Below the pieces are notes generated by a model. That model was given only the letters and a program-made list of their open reading frames with translations, was not told where the DNA came from and made no database searches. Both the position numbers and the translations under genes were made by a program. Shown one piece after another: positions 23,098 through 29,450 of a stretch of DNA of 29,450 bases (the first letter of the stretch is position 1; the number at the start of each line of letters is the position of its first letter). Source of the DNA: Actinomycetota bacterium (GTDB lineage Bacteria > Actinomycetota > Acidimicrobiia > IMCC26256 > PALSA-610); contig SXJQ01000086.1 in NCBI GenBank assembly GCA_005779345.1, positions 1 through 29,450 of the forward strand, given 5' to 3'.

Positions 23098-26000
23098 ATG
23101 TTCGCCCCGGTCGATCCCAACCTCGACCTCATCGCACTCGAGGGCGCGGTGCTCGATCGCTGGCGCCGCGACGACACGTTCGCCGCGAGCCTCCGCAACC
23201 GCGAAGGCTCCCCCGAATGGGTCTTCTTCGAAGGCCCGCCGACCGCGAACGGGCGACCGGGGATCCACCACGTCTGGGCGCGCATCTTCAAGGACATCTA
23301 CCCGCGCTTCCAGACGATGCGAGGCCGGCACGTCGCCCGCAAGGGCGGCTGGGACTGCCACGGTCTCCCGGTCGAGGTCCAGGTCGAAAAGGAGTTGGGC
23401 TTCTCGGGCAAGCAGCAGATCATCGAGTACGGCATCGAGGCGTTCAACCAGCGCTGCCGCGAATCGGTGTTCCGCCACGTCGAGGACTGGCAGTCGCTCA
23501 CGGCGCGGATCGGCATGTGGCTCGACACGGGCGACGCGTACTGGACGCTCACCCCCGATTTCATCGAGAGCACCTGGTGGCAGTTCCGCAGCATGTGGGA
23601 CCGCGGCTACATCTACGAGGGATACAAGGTCGTCCCCTACTGCGGTCGTTGCGGCACGGCGCTGTCGAGCCACGAACTCGCCCAGCCCGGCGCGTACCAA
23701 GACGTCGTCGACGACTCCGTGTACGTCCGGGTCCCGCTGGTCGGGATCGACGCCGACCTCGTCGTCTGGACCACCACCCCCTGGACGCTGCCGAGCAACG
23801 TGGCGGTCGCGATCGGTCCCGACATCGACTACGTGCGCGTCCGCGACCCCGACGGCCGACGTGATCTCGTGCTCGGTCGAGAGCGAGTCACGGCGGTGCT
23901 CGGAGACGATGCCGAGGTCATCGGACCGATCGCAGCGGCCGATCTCGTCGGCCGGCACTACGAGCGGCCCTTCACCTTCGTCCCGATCGCCGACACCGCC
24001 AATGTCGTGCTCGCCGCCGACTTCGTGACGGTCGACGACGGGTCGGGCATCGTGCATCTCGCGCCTGCGTTCGGCGAGATCGACCGCGAGGCCACCGAAC
24101 CCCACGGTCTTCCGATCCTCAACCCGGTGAACGAGCACGCGCAGTTCGACTCGTCGATGCCGGCGCGCTACCAGGCTCGCTTCGTGAAGGACACCGACGG
24201 TGAACTGATCGAAGAACTCACGACCGCTCGACGACTCGTTCGGGTCGAGCGCTACGAGCACTCCTATCCGCACTGCTGGCGGTGCAACCCGCCGCTCGTG
24301 TACTGGGCGAAGCCAACCTGGTTCGCACGAACGTCGTCGTTGCGCGACGAATTGCTCGCGAACAACGAGACCGTGTCGTGGCACCCCGCCACGATCAAAC
24401 ACGGCAGGTTCGGCAAGTGGCTCGAGGGCAACGTCGACTGGGCGTTGTCGCGCGACCGTTTCTGGGGCACTCCGATCCCGGTGTGGCGCTGCGAGCGCGG
24501 CCACGACACCTGCATCGGGTCGTTCGCCGAGTTGGCCGAACGGGCCGGCGCCGACCTCGGCACCGACTTCGACCCACACCGTCCTTATGTCGACGACATC
24601 GCGATCGACTGCCCCGAGTGCGCTTCGCCGGCGCGACGCGTCGAGCCCGTGCTCGACGCCTGGTTCGATTCGGGTTCGATGCCCGCGGCGCAGTTCCACT
24701 ATCCGTTCGAGAACGAGGCGCTGTTCGAACAACGATTCCCTGCCGACTTCATCTGCGAAGCGATCGATCAGACGCGCGGGTGGTTCTACTCGCTGCTCGC
24801 GGTGAACACGATGGTGTTCGACGCGGCGCCCTACCGCAACGTCGTCTGCCTGGCGCACATCGTCGACAAGGACGGCGCCAAGATGAGCAAGACGAAGGGC
24901 AACGTCATCGACCCGTGGTCGGTGCTCGACACTCGCGGTGCCGACGCCCTCCGTTGGAACATGTTCAGCGCCGGTTCGCCCTGGACCCCGAAGCGGATGT
25001 TCCTCGAGGCGGTCGACGACACCACGAACCGATTCCTGCGCACGCTCTGGAACACCTACTCGTTCTTCGTGACCTACGCGAACCTCGACGCCTGGCGTCC
25101 GGCGCCGCGCCCCGAGGTCGAGCACGTCCTCGACCGCTGGGCGCGCTCCCGCCTGCATTCGACCGTGCAGACGGTGACCGCCTCACTCGAGGCGTTCGAC
25201 GCGCTCGCAGGCGCGCAGGCGCTCGACCAACTCGTCGACGACCTGTCGAACTGGTACGTGCGCCGTAGCCGGCCGCGATTCTGGAAGAGCAGCGACCCCG
25301 CGGCGCACGCGACGCTGCACGAATGCCTCCTCACGATCGCACAGCTCCTCGCGCCGTTCTGTCCGTTCGTCGCCGATGAGCTGTTCTCCAACTTGTCCGC
25401 CGCCGGCCCCGGCGACCGCGGCCCGAGCGTGCACCTCAGCGACTGGCCCGACGCCGACGTCGCTGCGATCGACGAAGCGCTCGAGGCCGAAATGCACGCG
25501 GCGCGTGAGGTCACCTCACTCGGTCGCTCGGCCCGCGCCGACGCGAAGACCGGCGTCCGCCAGCCGCTCGCGACCGCGTACGTGTTGCTCGATCGCGACA
25601 TCGTGATGCGTCCCGAGGTGGTCGCCGAGATCGCGACGGAACTCAACGTCAAGGAACTGTCGATCGTCGAATCGCTCGAGGGCCTGCTCGACTATGTCGT
25701 CGTGCCCAACTTCCGAACCCTCGGGCCGCGCCTCGGCGCACGCATGCCGCGAGCCAAGGATCTGCTCGCCCGCGCCGATGGCCACGAAGTGCGGCGCTGC
25801 CTCGAGAACGATGGCGTCTACGGATTCGACCTCGATGGCGAACACATCGAACTCGGGCCCGACGATCTCGCCGTCCGAGCGCAACAACACGAGACGCTCG
25901 CGCTCGCCCAGCACGGCGGGTTCGCAGTCGCCCTCGACCTGAATCTCGACGATGATCTGCGCGCCGAGGGAATCGCTCGCGAAGTGGTCCGCTCGGTGAA

Positions 26001-26238
26001 CGATCAGCGCAAGGCGCGCGGGTTCGCGATCTCGGATCGGGTTCGCGTCGAGTTGGCCGCCGCCGCTGACGTGGCACACGCGGCAAAGCGGCACCAGGCC
26101 TGGATCGCCGCCGAGGTGCTCGCCGTCGAACTCACGATTTCCTCAGGTTCGCATGGGGGCCCGGCGACCGCCACGCCCCGCGACCCCGACGCAATGATCG
26201 CCGGCGAACCCGTCTGGTTGGAGCTCCGTCCGGCCTGA
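23098..26238 (+). CDS. ileS: Isoleucine--tRNA ligase (long, eukaryote-like type)
   Basis: 1046 aa class I synthetase charging tRNA-Ile. The HIGH-type signature is PPTANGRPGIHHVWAR around residues 48-62, and the KMSKS loop is KMSKTKGN beginning at K595. The editing (CP1) domain contains VVWTTTPWTLPSNVAVAIGPD, and GWDCHGLPVEVQVEKELG and EAIDQTRGWFYSLLAVNTM are conserved blocks. The length and the C-terminal layout (no obvious zinc ribbon at the end) match the eukaryote-like/actinobacterial type, which is often associated with mupirocin tolerance; that phenotype is an inference. The ATG at 23098 has no SD and fits the leaderless promoter. It faces the opposite way from the division genes and converges with divIVA. 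Confidence 0.96.
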   Translation: MFAPVDPNLDLIALEGAVLDRWRRDDTFAASLRNREGSPEWVFFEGPPTANGRPGIHHVWARIFKDIYPRFQTMRGRHVARKGGWDCHGLPVEVQVEKELGFSGKQQIIEYGIEAFNQRCRESVFRHVEDWQSLTARIGMWLDTGDAYWTLTPDFIESTWWQFRSMWDRGYIYEGYKVVPYCGRCGTALSSHELAQPGAYQDVVDDSVYVRVPLVGIDADLVVWTTTPWTLPSNVAVAIGPDIDYVRVRDPDGRRDLVLGRERVTAVLGDDAEVIGPIAAADLVGRHYERPFTFVPIADTANVVLAADFVTVDDGSGIVHLAPAFGEIDREATEPHGLPILNPVNEHAQFDSSMPARYQARFVKDTDGELIEELTTARRLVRVERYEHSYPHCWRCNPPLVYWAKPTWFARTSSLRDELLANNETVSWHPATIKHGRFGKWLEGNVDWALSRDRFWGTPIPVWRCERGHDTCIGSFAELAERAGADLGTDFDPHRPYVDDIAIDCPECASPARRVEPVLDAWFDSGSMPAAQFHYPFENEALFEQRFPADFICEAIDQTRGWFYSLLAVNTMVFDAAPYRNVVCLAHIVDKDGAKMSKTKGNVIDPWSVLDTRGADALRWNMFSAGSPWTPKRMFLEAVDDTTNRFLRTLWNTYSFFVTYANLDAWRPAPRPEVEHVLDRWARSRLHSTVQTVTASLEAFDALAGAQALDQLVDDLSNWYVRRSRPRFWKSSDPAAHATLHECLLTIAQLLAPFCPFVADELFSNLSAAGPGDRGPSVHLSDWPDADVAAIDEALEAEMHAAREVTSLGRSARADAKTGVRQPLATAYVLLDRDIVMRPEVVAEIATELNVKELSIVESLEGLLDYVVVPNFRTLGPRLGARMPRAKDLLARADGHEVRRCLENDGVYGFDLDGEHIELGPDDLAVRAQQHETLALAQHGGFAVALDLNLDDDLRAEGIAREVVRSVNDQRKARGFAISDRVRVELAAAADVAHAAKRHQAWIAAEVLAVELTISSGSHGGPATATPRDPDAMIAGEPVWLELRPA

Positions 26239-26248
26239 GGCGAACGCG

Positions 26249-26282
26249 AGCCCGCGCCATCAGCCCGCGCCATCAGCCCGCG
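26249..26282. repeat. Short tandem repeat in the ileS/divIVA gap
   Basis: The 13-bp word AGCCCGCGCCATC occurs twice in tandem (26249-26261, 26262-26274) with a partial third copy (to 26282), in the 65-bp gap between convergent genes. No clean terminator hairpin is seen here. Confidence 0.7.
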
Positions 26283-26303
26283 TCGGGTCTGCCCGGCATC
26301 CGA

Positions 26304-27284
26304 TCAGCGACGGCGGCGAAAGACGTCGCGGAAGCTCGGATCGCGTTCGTCGTCGGTGTCGAACATCCGCTCCTCGCCCGCGCTCATCGCGGCGTCGTCG
26401 CTGACGGCGTCGCGCAGCGAGGCGAAGAACCGATCGTCGTCATCGACGCGCGGGACAGCCGCATCGGCGGCCTGTTCCTCGGCGAGATCGATGGTCGGGC
26501 CGGCCTCGCCGTTGCCGTTGCCGGCATTCGACCCGGTGGTGTCGGTGGCGGTTTCGAGCGCAGAGCCGACGAGCGGGAGCCGGCTCGACAGGTCGGAATC
26601 GGTCGAGCCCGGATGGTCGGGGTCGGCAGTGTCGGCGTCGAGCACCTGGGTCGCGTCGCGGTCGCGCGCAGGCGCTGCCTCGCGCGACGCGCCGAGCGGG
26701 GCGCCGAGCGGGGCGCCGAGCGGGCGCGGGGTGTCCATGACGGGCGCACGCGACTCGAGCAGTGCGAGGTCGGCCTGGACGGCCCGCAGCAGCCGCGCGC
26801 TGTAATCGCGCTCGAAGACCTCGAGCGCGCTCACGTCGGCGCCGATCTGCTCGCCACGAGCGACGAGCTCGCCGAGCTCGGACTCCAGCCGCGCCCGCTC
26901 GACCTCGTGGACGCGGCGCACCTCGGTCTCGGCCTCGGCGATCAACTGGCGGCTCCGCGACTCGGCGCTCGCGAGCAACTCGCTCGCCTGGGCCTTGGCC
27001 TCGGCCACCGCTTCGTCGGCGACCCGCTGGGCGAGGGCGAGCGTGCGGGCAGCACCCTCTTGAGCCGCGGCCTGATCGACCACGGCCGCCTCGCCACCCA
27101 CGGCACCGGGACCCACGGCGCCGGAACCATCGGCGAACTGGGCCATGAGCTGGCGCAGCCGCGTCTCGAGTGCCTCGATCGTGGCCGCGGCCCGATCGAG
27201 CAGGTCGTTCACCTCGTCGCGGTTGTACCCCCGGAACGACTCGGCGATGTCACAGTCACGAAGCTCACGCGGCGTCACGTCCAT
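26304..27284 (-). CDS. divIVA: DivIVA/Wag31 family polar growth and septum protein
   Basis: 326 aa. The N-terminal lipid-binding DivIVA domain reads MDVTPRELRDCDIAESFRGY then NRDEVNDLLDRAAATIEALE. A long helical coil spans about 80-185 (AKAQASELLASAESRSRQLI, AETEVRRVHEVERARLESEL), followed by a Pro/Ala linker with three PLGA repeats and an acidic tail ending DVFRRRR. DivIVA/Wag31 marks negatively curved membrane at poles and septa and organises apical growth. The coil is interrupted by a Gly/Ala-rich stretch at 50-70 (DGSGAVGPGAVGGEA). The ATG at 27284 has no SD, but TACAGT ends 8 nt upstream. It is the last gene of the ftsZ-yggS-sepF-yggT-divIVA run. Confidence 0.92.
   Translation of the reverse strand: MDVTPRELRDCDIAESFRGYNRDEVNDLLDRAAATIEALETRLRQLMAQFADGSGAVGPGAVGGEAAVVDQAAAQEGAARTLALAQRVADEAVAEAKAQASELLASAESRSRQLIAEAETEVRRVHEVERARLESELGELVARGEQIGADVSALEVFERDYSARLLRAVQADLALLESRAPVMDTPRPLGAPLGAPLGASREAAPARDRDATQVLDADTADPDHPGSTDSDLSSRLPLVGSALETATDTTGSNAGNGNGEAGPTIDLAEEQAADAAVPRVDDDDRFFASLRDAVSDDAAMSAGEERMFDTDDERDPSFRDVFRRRR
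26689..26724 (-). repeat. Three perfect 12-bp repeats inside divIVA
   Basis: GCGCCGAGCGGG is repeated three times without change and encodes the PLGA repeats of the linker between the coil and the acidic tail. Perfect identity suggests recent expansion by slippage. Confidence 0.9.
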
Positions 27285-27292
27285 AGCAGTTC

Positions 27293-27298
27293 ACTGTA
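27293..27298 (-). promoter_or_regulatory. Candidate -10 of divIVA, leaderless arrangement
   Basis: TACAGT on the minus strand, followed by 8 nt and the ATG at 27284. There is no purine-rich SD between them. This gives divIVA its own promoter besides read-through from yggT. Confidence 0.45.
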
Positions 27299-27324
27299 TC
27301 GGCGCGGTGACGCTCGGTGGTGGA

Positions 27325-27360
27325 CCGGAAATCGGGCCGGAAATCGGGCCGGAAATCGGG
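27325..27360. repeat. Three perfect 12-bp tandem repeats upstream of divIVA
   Basis: CCGGAAATCGGG occurs three times in a row without a mismatch, in the 85-bp gap between the yggT stop (27370) and the divIVA start (27284). It is 27-62 bp upstream of the candidate divIVA -10, so it covers the -35 and upstream promoter region. Confidence 0.9.
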
Positions 27361-27369
27361 GGCGACCGA

Positions 27370-27618
27370 TCAGGGCTGGCAGACCACCCGCAGCACGATG
27401 ATGAGCAAGAACATGACCAGCATGAACGACAGATCGATCGGACCGGCCTGGGGCATCAACCGACGGACGGGCGCGAGCACGGGCTCGGTGAGGTCGACCA
27501 CGATGTGTTGGATCTGCGTCGCGAGCGAGCCGTGCCGCGGTGGCGGGAACCACGACATGACCGCGCGGATCGCCATGATCGCGAGGTAGGCCAACACCAA
27601 CGCGCAGACGATGCCCAT
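27370..27618 (-). CDS. YggT family membrane protein
   Basis: 82 aa with two hydrophobic segments (about 2-20 and 62-80). The motif IRAVMSWFPPP, then IVVDLTEPVLAPVRRLMP and IDLSFMLVMFLLII, is the YggT signature (single repeat; E. coli YggT has two). It is found beside sepF and divIVA in most Gram-positive bacteria and has been linked to division-site or osmotic functions, with no defined activity. The ATG at 27618 is 10 bp after the sepF stop; the SD is weak. Confidence 0.9.
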   Translation of the reverse strand: MGIVCALVLAYLAIMAIRAVMSWFPPPRHGSLATQIQHIVVDLTEPVLAPVRRLMPQAGPIDLSFMLVMFLLIIVLRVVCQP

Positions 27619-27628
27619 CGAGGTGGAT

Positions 27629-28213
27629 CTACCGCGCCGAGTACAGGCCGCGCGCCGAGAGCCGTTCCATCTCGTCGGCGGGGACGTCGACGTTGGCCGG
27701 CGTGAGCAGGAACACCTGGTCGGCCGCCTTCGACATCGTGCCGTTGAGCGCGTAACAGAGCCCGCTCGCGAAGTCGATGAGACGCCGCTGCAGCTCCCGG
27801 TCGACCCCCTGCAGGTTGAGGATGACCGGCTGGCCGGCCTTGAGCCGATCGCCGACCTCCTGGGCATCGTTGAACGAATCGGGATCGAGGACGTGCACCC
27901 GCGTCGCGGGCGCGGGCATGGCTCGGACCGTCGGCGTATCGGCCGAGGCGGGTCGGGCCACCGCGGCGGCGACGATGGTCGGCTTGGACAGGTCGGCCGA
28001 ACGGGGGTCTCTCACCACGGTGACCGAACCCGACGACTCCACTCGCTCGGGCACGGCACTCTGGGGCCGCAGCCGCGTGCTGACCGCCGGAGCCTCACGG
28101 GTCGTCTCTTCGTCGTACCCCTCGTCGGCGAGGTAGTCCTCGCCGACCTGGTAGGCACCGTCGTCGTCGTCGACGAGCCCGAGGTAGACCGCTGCCTTGC
28201 GGAACACCGTCAT
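27629..28213 (-). CDS. sepF: Cell division protein SepF
   Basis: 194 aa. The N-terminal MTVFRKAAVYLGLVDDDD is the short amphipathic membrane-targeting helix plus acidic turn of SepF. A low-complexity linker runs to about residue 105. The SepF domain (about 107-180) contains VHVLDPDSFNDAQEVGDRLK, GQPVILNLQGVDRELQRRLI, DFASGLCYALNG and VFLLTPANVDV. SepF tethers FtsZ filaments to the membrane and bundles them; in actinobacteria, which usually lack FtsA, it is the main anchor. The ATG at 28213 has a perfect AAGGAGG 7 nt upstream, the best SD in this operon, plus a promoter-like TAGGCT. Confidence 0.95.
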   Translation of the reverse strand: MTVFRKAAVYLGLVDDDDGAYQVGEDYLADEGYDEETTREAPAVSTRLRPQSAVPERVESSGSVTVVRDPRSADLSKPTIVAAAVARPASADTPTVRAMPAPATRVHVLDPDSFNDAQEVGDRLKAGQPVILNLQGVDRELQRRLIDFASGLCYALNGTMSKAADQVFLLTPANVDVPADEMERLSARGLYSAR

Positions 28214-28233
28214 CGCGCTGCCTCCTTCGTGTG

Positions 28234-28239
28234 AGCCTA
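28234..28239 (-). promoter_or_regulatory. Candidate -10 of sepF
   Basis: TAGGCT on the minus strand, 21-26 bp before the sepF ATG. Transcription would start just before AAGGAGG, leaving a leader of about 13 nt. It lies in the 84-bp gap after yggS, the largest gap in this run. Confidence 0.4.
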
Positions 28240-28297
28240 TCCCGATCGCTCCGCCGCACGCTCGCACCCTGCGTTCGGGCTCCACCTCGCCGGAGGT

Positions 28298-28963
28298 TCA
28301 CCCCGACCGAGGTTCACGGCCGCCGAAGATCGCGGACCCGACGCGCACGATCGTCGCACCGGCTTCGATCGCGACCTCGAAATCGCCGCTCATCCCCATC
28401 GAGCACTCGGCATGACCGCCGCGGTCCGCGAGCGTCCGCAGGGCCGCGAAGTGCGGCCGCGGATCGTCGCCGACCGGCGGAACGCACATCAGACCGGCCA
28501 CCTCGAGGCCCGCCGCGCGTGCCACGTCGACGAGCGGCTCGACCGCCCCAGGAGGACAACCGCGCTTCTGCGGTTCCGAGCCGATGTTGACCTGCACGAG
28601 CGCCACCGCGCCCGGAGCCCGCCGTCCGACCTCGCGAGCCACCTCGTCGCGGTCGATGCTCTGCCAGACCGACACGTGGGGTGCGAGCATCCGGACCTTG
28701 TTCGTCTGCAACCCGCCGATCATGTGCCAGCGCGCGCCGGCGAGCGCCGGATCCGCCGCCTTGGCGACGAGTTCTTGGGCCCGGTTCTCGCCGAAGTCGA
28801 ACACGCCCACCCGCAGCGCGGCGGCGAGGTCACCCGGCGGGAACGTCTTGCCGACCGCGACCAGCCGCACCGCCTCGGGATCGCGGCCCGAGCGACGCGC
28901 CGCCGCGGCGATACGTTCACGAACCTCGGCGACTGCGGCAGCGATCCGCTCGTTCGCGATCAG
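28298..28963 (-). CDS. YggS/PLPBP family pyridoxal phosphate homeostasis protein
   Basis: 221 aa if begun at the CTG at 28963. The fold-type III PLP-binding barrel shows LVAVGKTFPP with the PLP-binding Lys, FGENRAQELVAKA, WHMIGGLQTNKVR, and CSMGMSGDFEVAIEAG then VRVGSAIFG. The family buffers PLP and affects amino-acid metabolism. The start is unusual: no ATG or GTG occurs in frame until the GTG at 28870, which would drop the first helix (IANERIAAAVAEVRERIAAA and RRSGRDPEAV) that the family normally has. The CTG at 28963 overlaps the ftsZ stop as CTGA, the same geometry as other overlaps here. The GTG at 28870 is the conservative alternative. Confidence 0.85.
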   Translation of the reverse strand: MIANERIAAAVAEVRERIAAAARRSGRDPEAVRLVAVGKTFPPGDLAAALRVGVFDFGENRAQELVAKAADPALAGARWHMIGGLQTNKVRMLAPHVSVWQSIDRDEVAREVGRRAPGAVALVQVNIGSEPQKRGCPPGAVEPLVDVARAAGLEVAGLMCVPPVGDDPRPHFAALRTLADRGGHAECSMGMSGDFEVAIEAGATIVRVGSAIFGGREPRSG

Positions 28964-29450
28964 CGCAAGAAGTCCGGGACGTCGAAGTCGTCGTCGGCGG
29001 CACCGAGGTCGAGCCCGTCGTCGCCGAGGATCGACTCCTCGTCGCGGAGGCCGAGCCCCTCGTTGGCCGCGCGCGCTCGGGGTGCGCGGGCGCCGGCCTC
29101 GCCCTCGAACCGATCGAATCCCGCGGCAATCACGGTGATCCGCACCTCGTCGCCGAGCGCGTCGTCGACGACGGCACCCACGATGATGTTCGCGTCGGGG
29201 TGCGCCGCTTCGGTGACGATCTCCGCCGCCTCGTTCAGCTCGAACAGGCCGAGGTCGGACGGGCCCGAGATGTTGATGAGCATGCCGCGCGCGCCTTCGA
29301 TGCTCGCCTCGAGCAGCGGGCTCGAGATCGCCGAGCGCGCCGCCGTGCTCGCGCGCCCCTCGCCGGCCGCGTACCCGACACCCATGAGCGCGCTCCCTGC
29401 GTTGGTGAGCACGGTCTTGACGTCGGCGAAGTCGGTGTTGATGAGCCCCG
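28960..29450 (-). CDS. ftsZ: Cell division protein FtsZ, C-terminal part (cut by window edge)
   Basis: About 162 C-terminal residues. The visible start GLINTDFADVKTVLTNAG belongs to the end of the GTPase domain, and SALMGVGYAAGEGRASTAAR, GARGMLINISGPSDLGLFE and ANIIVGAVVDDALGDEVRIT, VIAAGFDRF complete the C-terminal domain. A short linker leads to the conserved tail DDDFDVPDFLR, which binds SepF and other partners. FtsZ is the tubulin-like GTPase of the division ring. It is followed directly by yggS through a 4-bp overlap; the pgeF/yfiH gene that stands between them in M. tuberculosis is absent here. Confidence 0.97.
   Translation of the reverse strand, partial: GLINTDFADVKTVLTNAGSALMGVGYAAGEGRASTAARSAISSPLLEASIEGARGMLINISGPSDLGLFELNEAAEIVTEAAHPDANIIVGAVVDDALGDEVRITVIAAGFDRFEGEAGARAPRARAANEGLGLRDEESILGDDGLDLGAADDDFDVPDFLR

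Overview
This is a high-GC stretch of chromosome from a mycolate-less or distantly related actinobacterium. The gene set points to Actinobacteria: phosphatidylinositol mannoside (PIM) synthesis, a mycothiol-type cysteine ligase (MshC), an F420-NADP oxidoreductase-like protein, DnaE1, SepF/DivIVA, and an HIT-family Ap4A phosphorylase next to thrS. The secreted L,D-transpeptidase carries 'GYWL...GGV..FGDA' repeats that I associate with the class Acidimicrobiia. That class assignment is an inference. I found no tRNA, rRNA, IS element, CRISPR array or phage gene.

Layout, left to right. (1) 1-4074, all minus strand: the start of a LemA-family gene, an inositol-monophosphatase-like gene, then pimA, patA and pgsA. 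The last three, read pgsA-patA-pimA, form the PIM anchor operon, with a 4-bp GTGA overlap between patA and pimA. (2) 4145-8029: a secreted glycoside hydrolase (minus) divergent from an EF-G-like GTPase of the FusA2 type (plus). (3) 8075-13026, minus: an unknown two-TM protein, the HIT-family phosphorylase, thrS, mshC and an F420-dependent NADP reductase-like gene. In Mycobacterium tuberculosis thrS-HIT-pgsA-patA-pimA is one continuous run; here the block in (2) plus the unknown gene separates HIT from pgsA. (4) 13142-18546: dnaE1, an alkaline-phosphatase-superfamily enzyme, and a divergent Rrf2 regulator. (5) 18644-23097: rluD, lspA, an unusual DksA/TraR-type protein with a histone-H1-like tail, a DUF167 protein, and an L,D-transpeptidase with a possible six-bladed propeller. 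(6) 23098-29450: ileS (plus), then divIVA, yggT, sepF, yggS and the C-terminal part of ftsZ (all minus). This is the cell-division side of the dcw cluster.

How the genes work together: the left part builds inositol phospholipids and their mannosides. MshC also uses an inositol compound (GlcN-Ins), so lipid and thiol pathways that share inositol lie close together. The right part combines septum placement (FtsZ, SepF, DivIVA), lipoprotein processing (LspA), peptidoglycan cross-linking (L,D-transpeptidase) and core translation and replication genes. Many genes are tightly packed, with 4-bp stop/start overlaps (thrS/HIT, patA/pimA, LDT/DUF167, ftsZ/yggS).

Regulatory reading: promoter-like -10 hexamers of the form TAnnnT recur. 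In four cases (mshC, the phosphodiesterase gene, ileS, divIVA) the hexamer ends only 6-8 nt before the start codon with no Shine-Dalgarno sequence, which predicts leaderless mRNAs. The most unusual coding item is the DksA-type protein with three super-repeats of Lys-rich pentads. I do not see a clear previously undescribed multi-gene system: most of the window is conserved housekeeping sequence, and the novelty lies in single proteins and regulatory sites.
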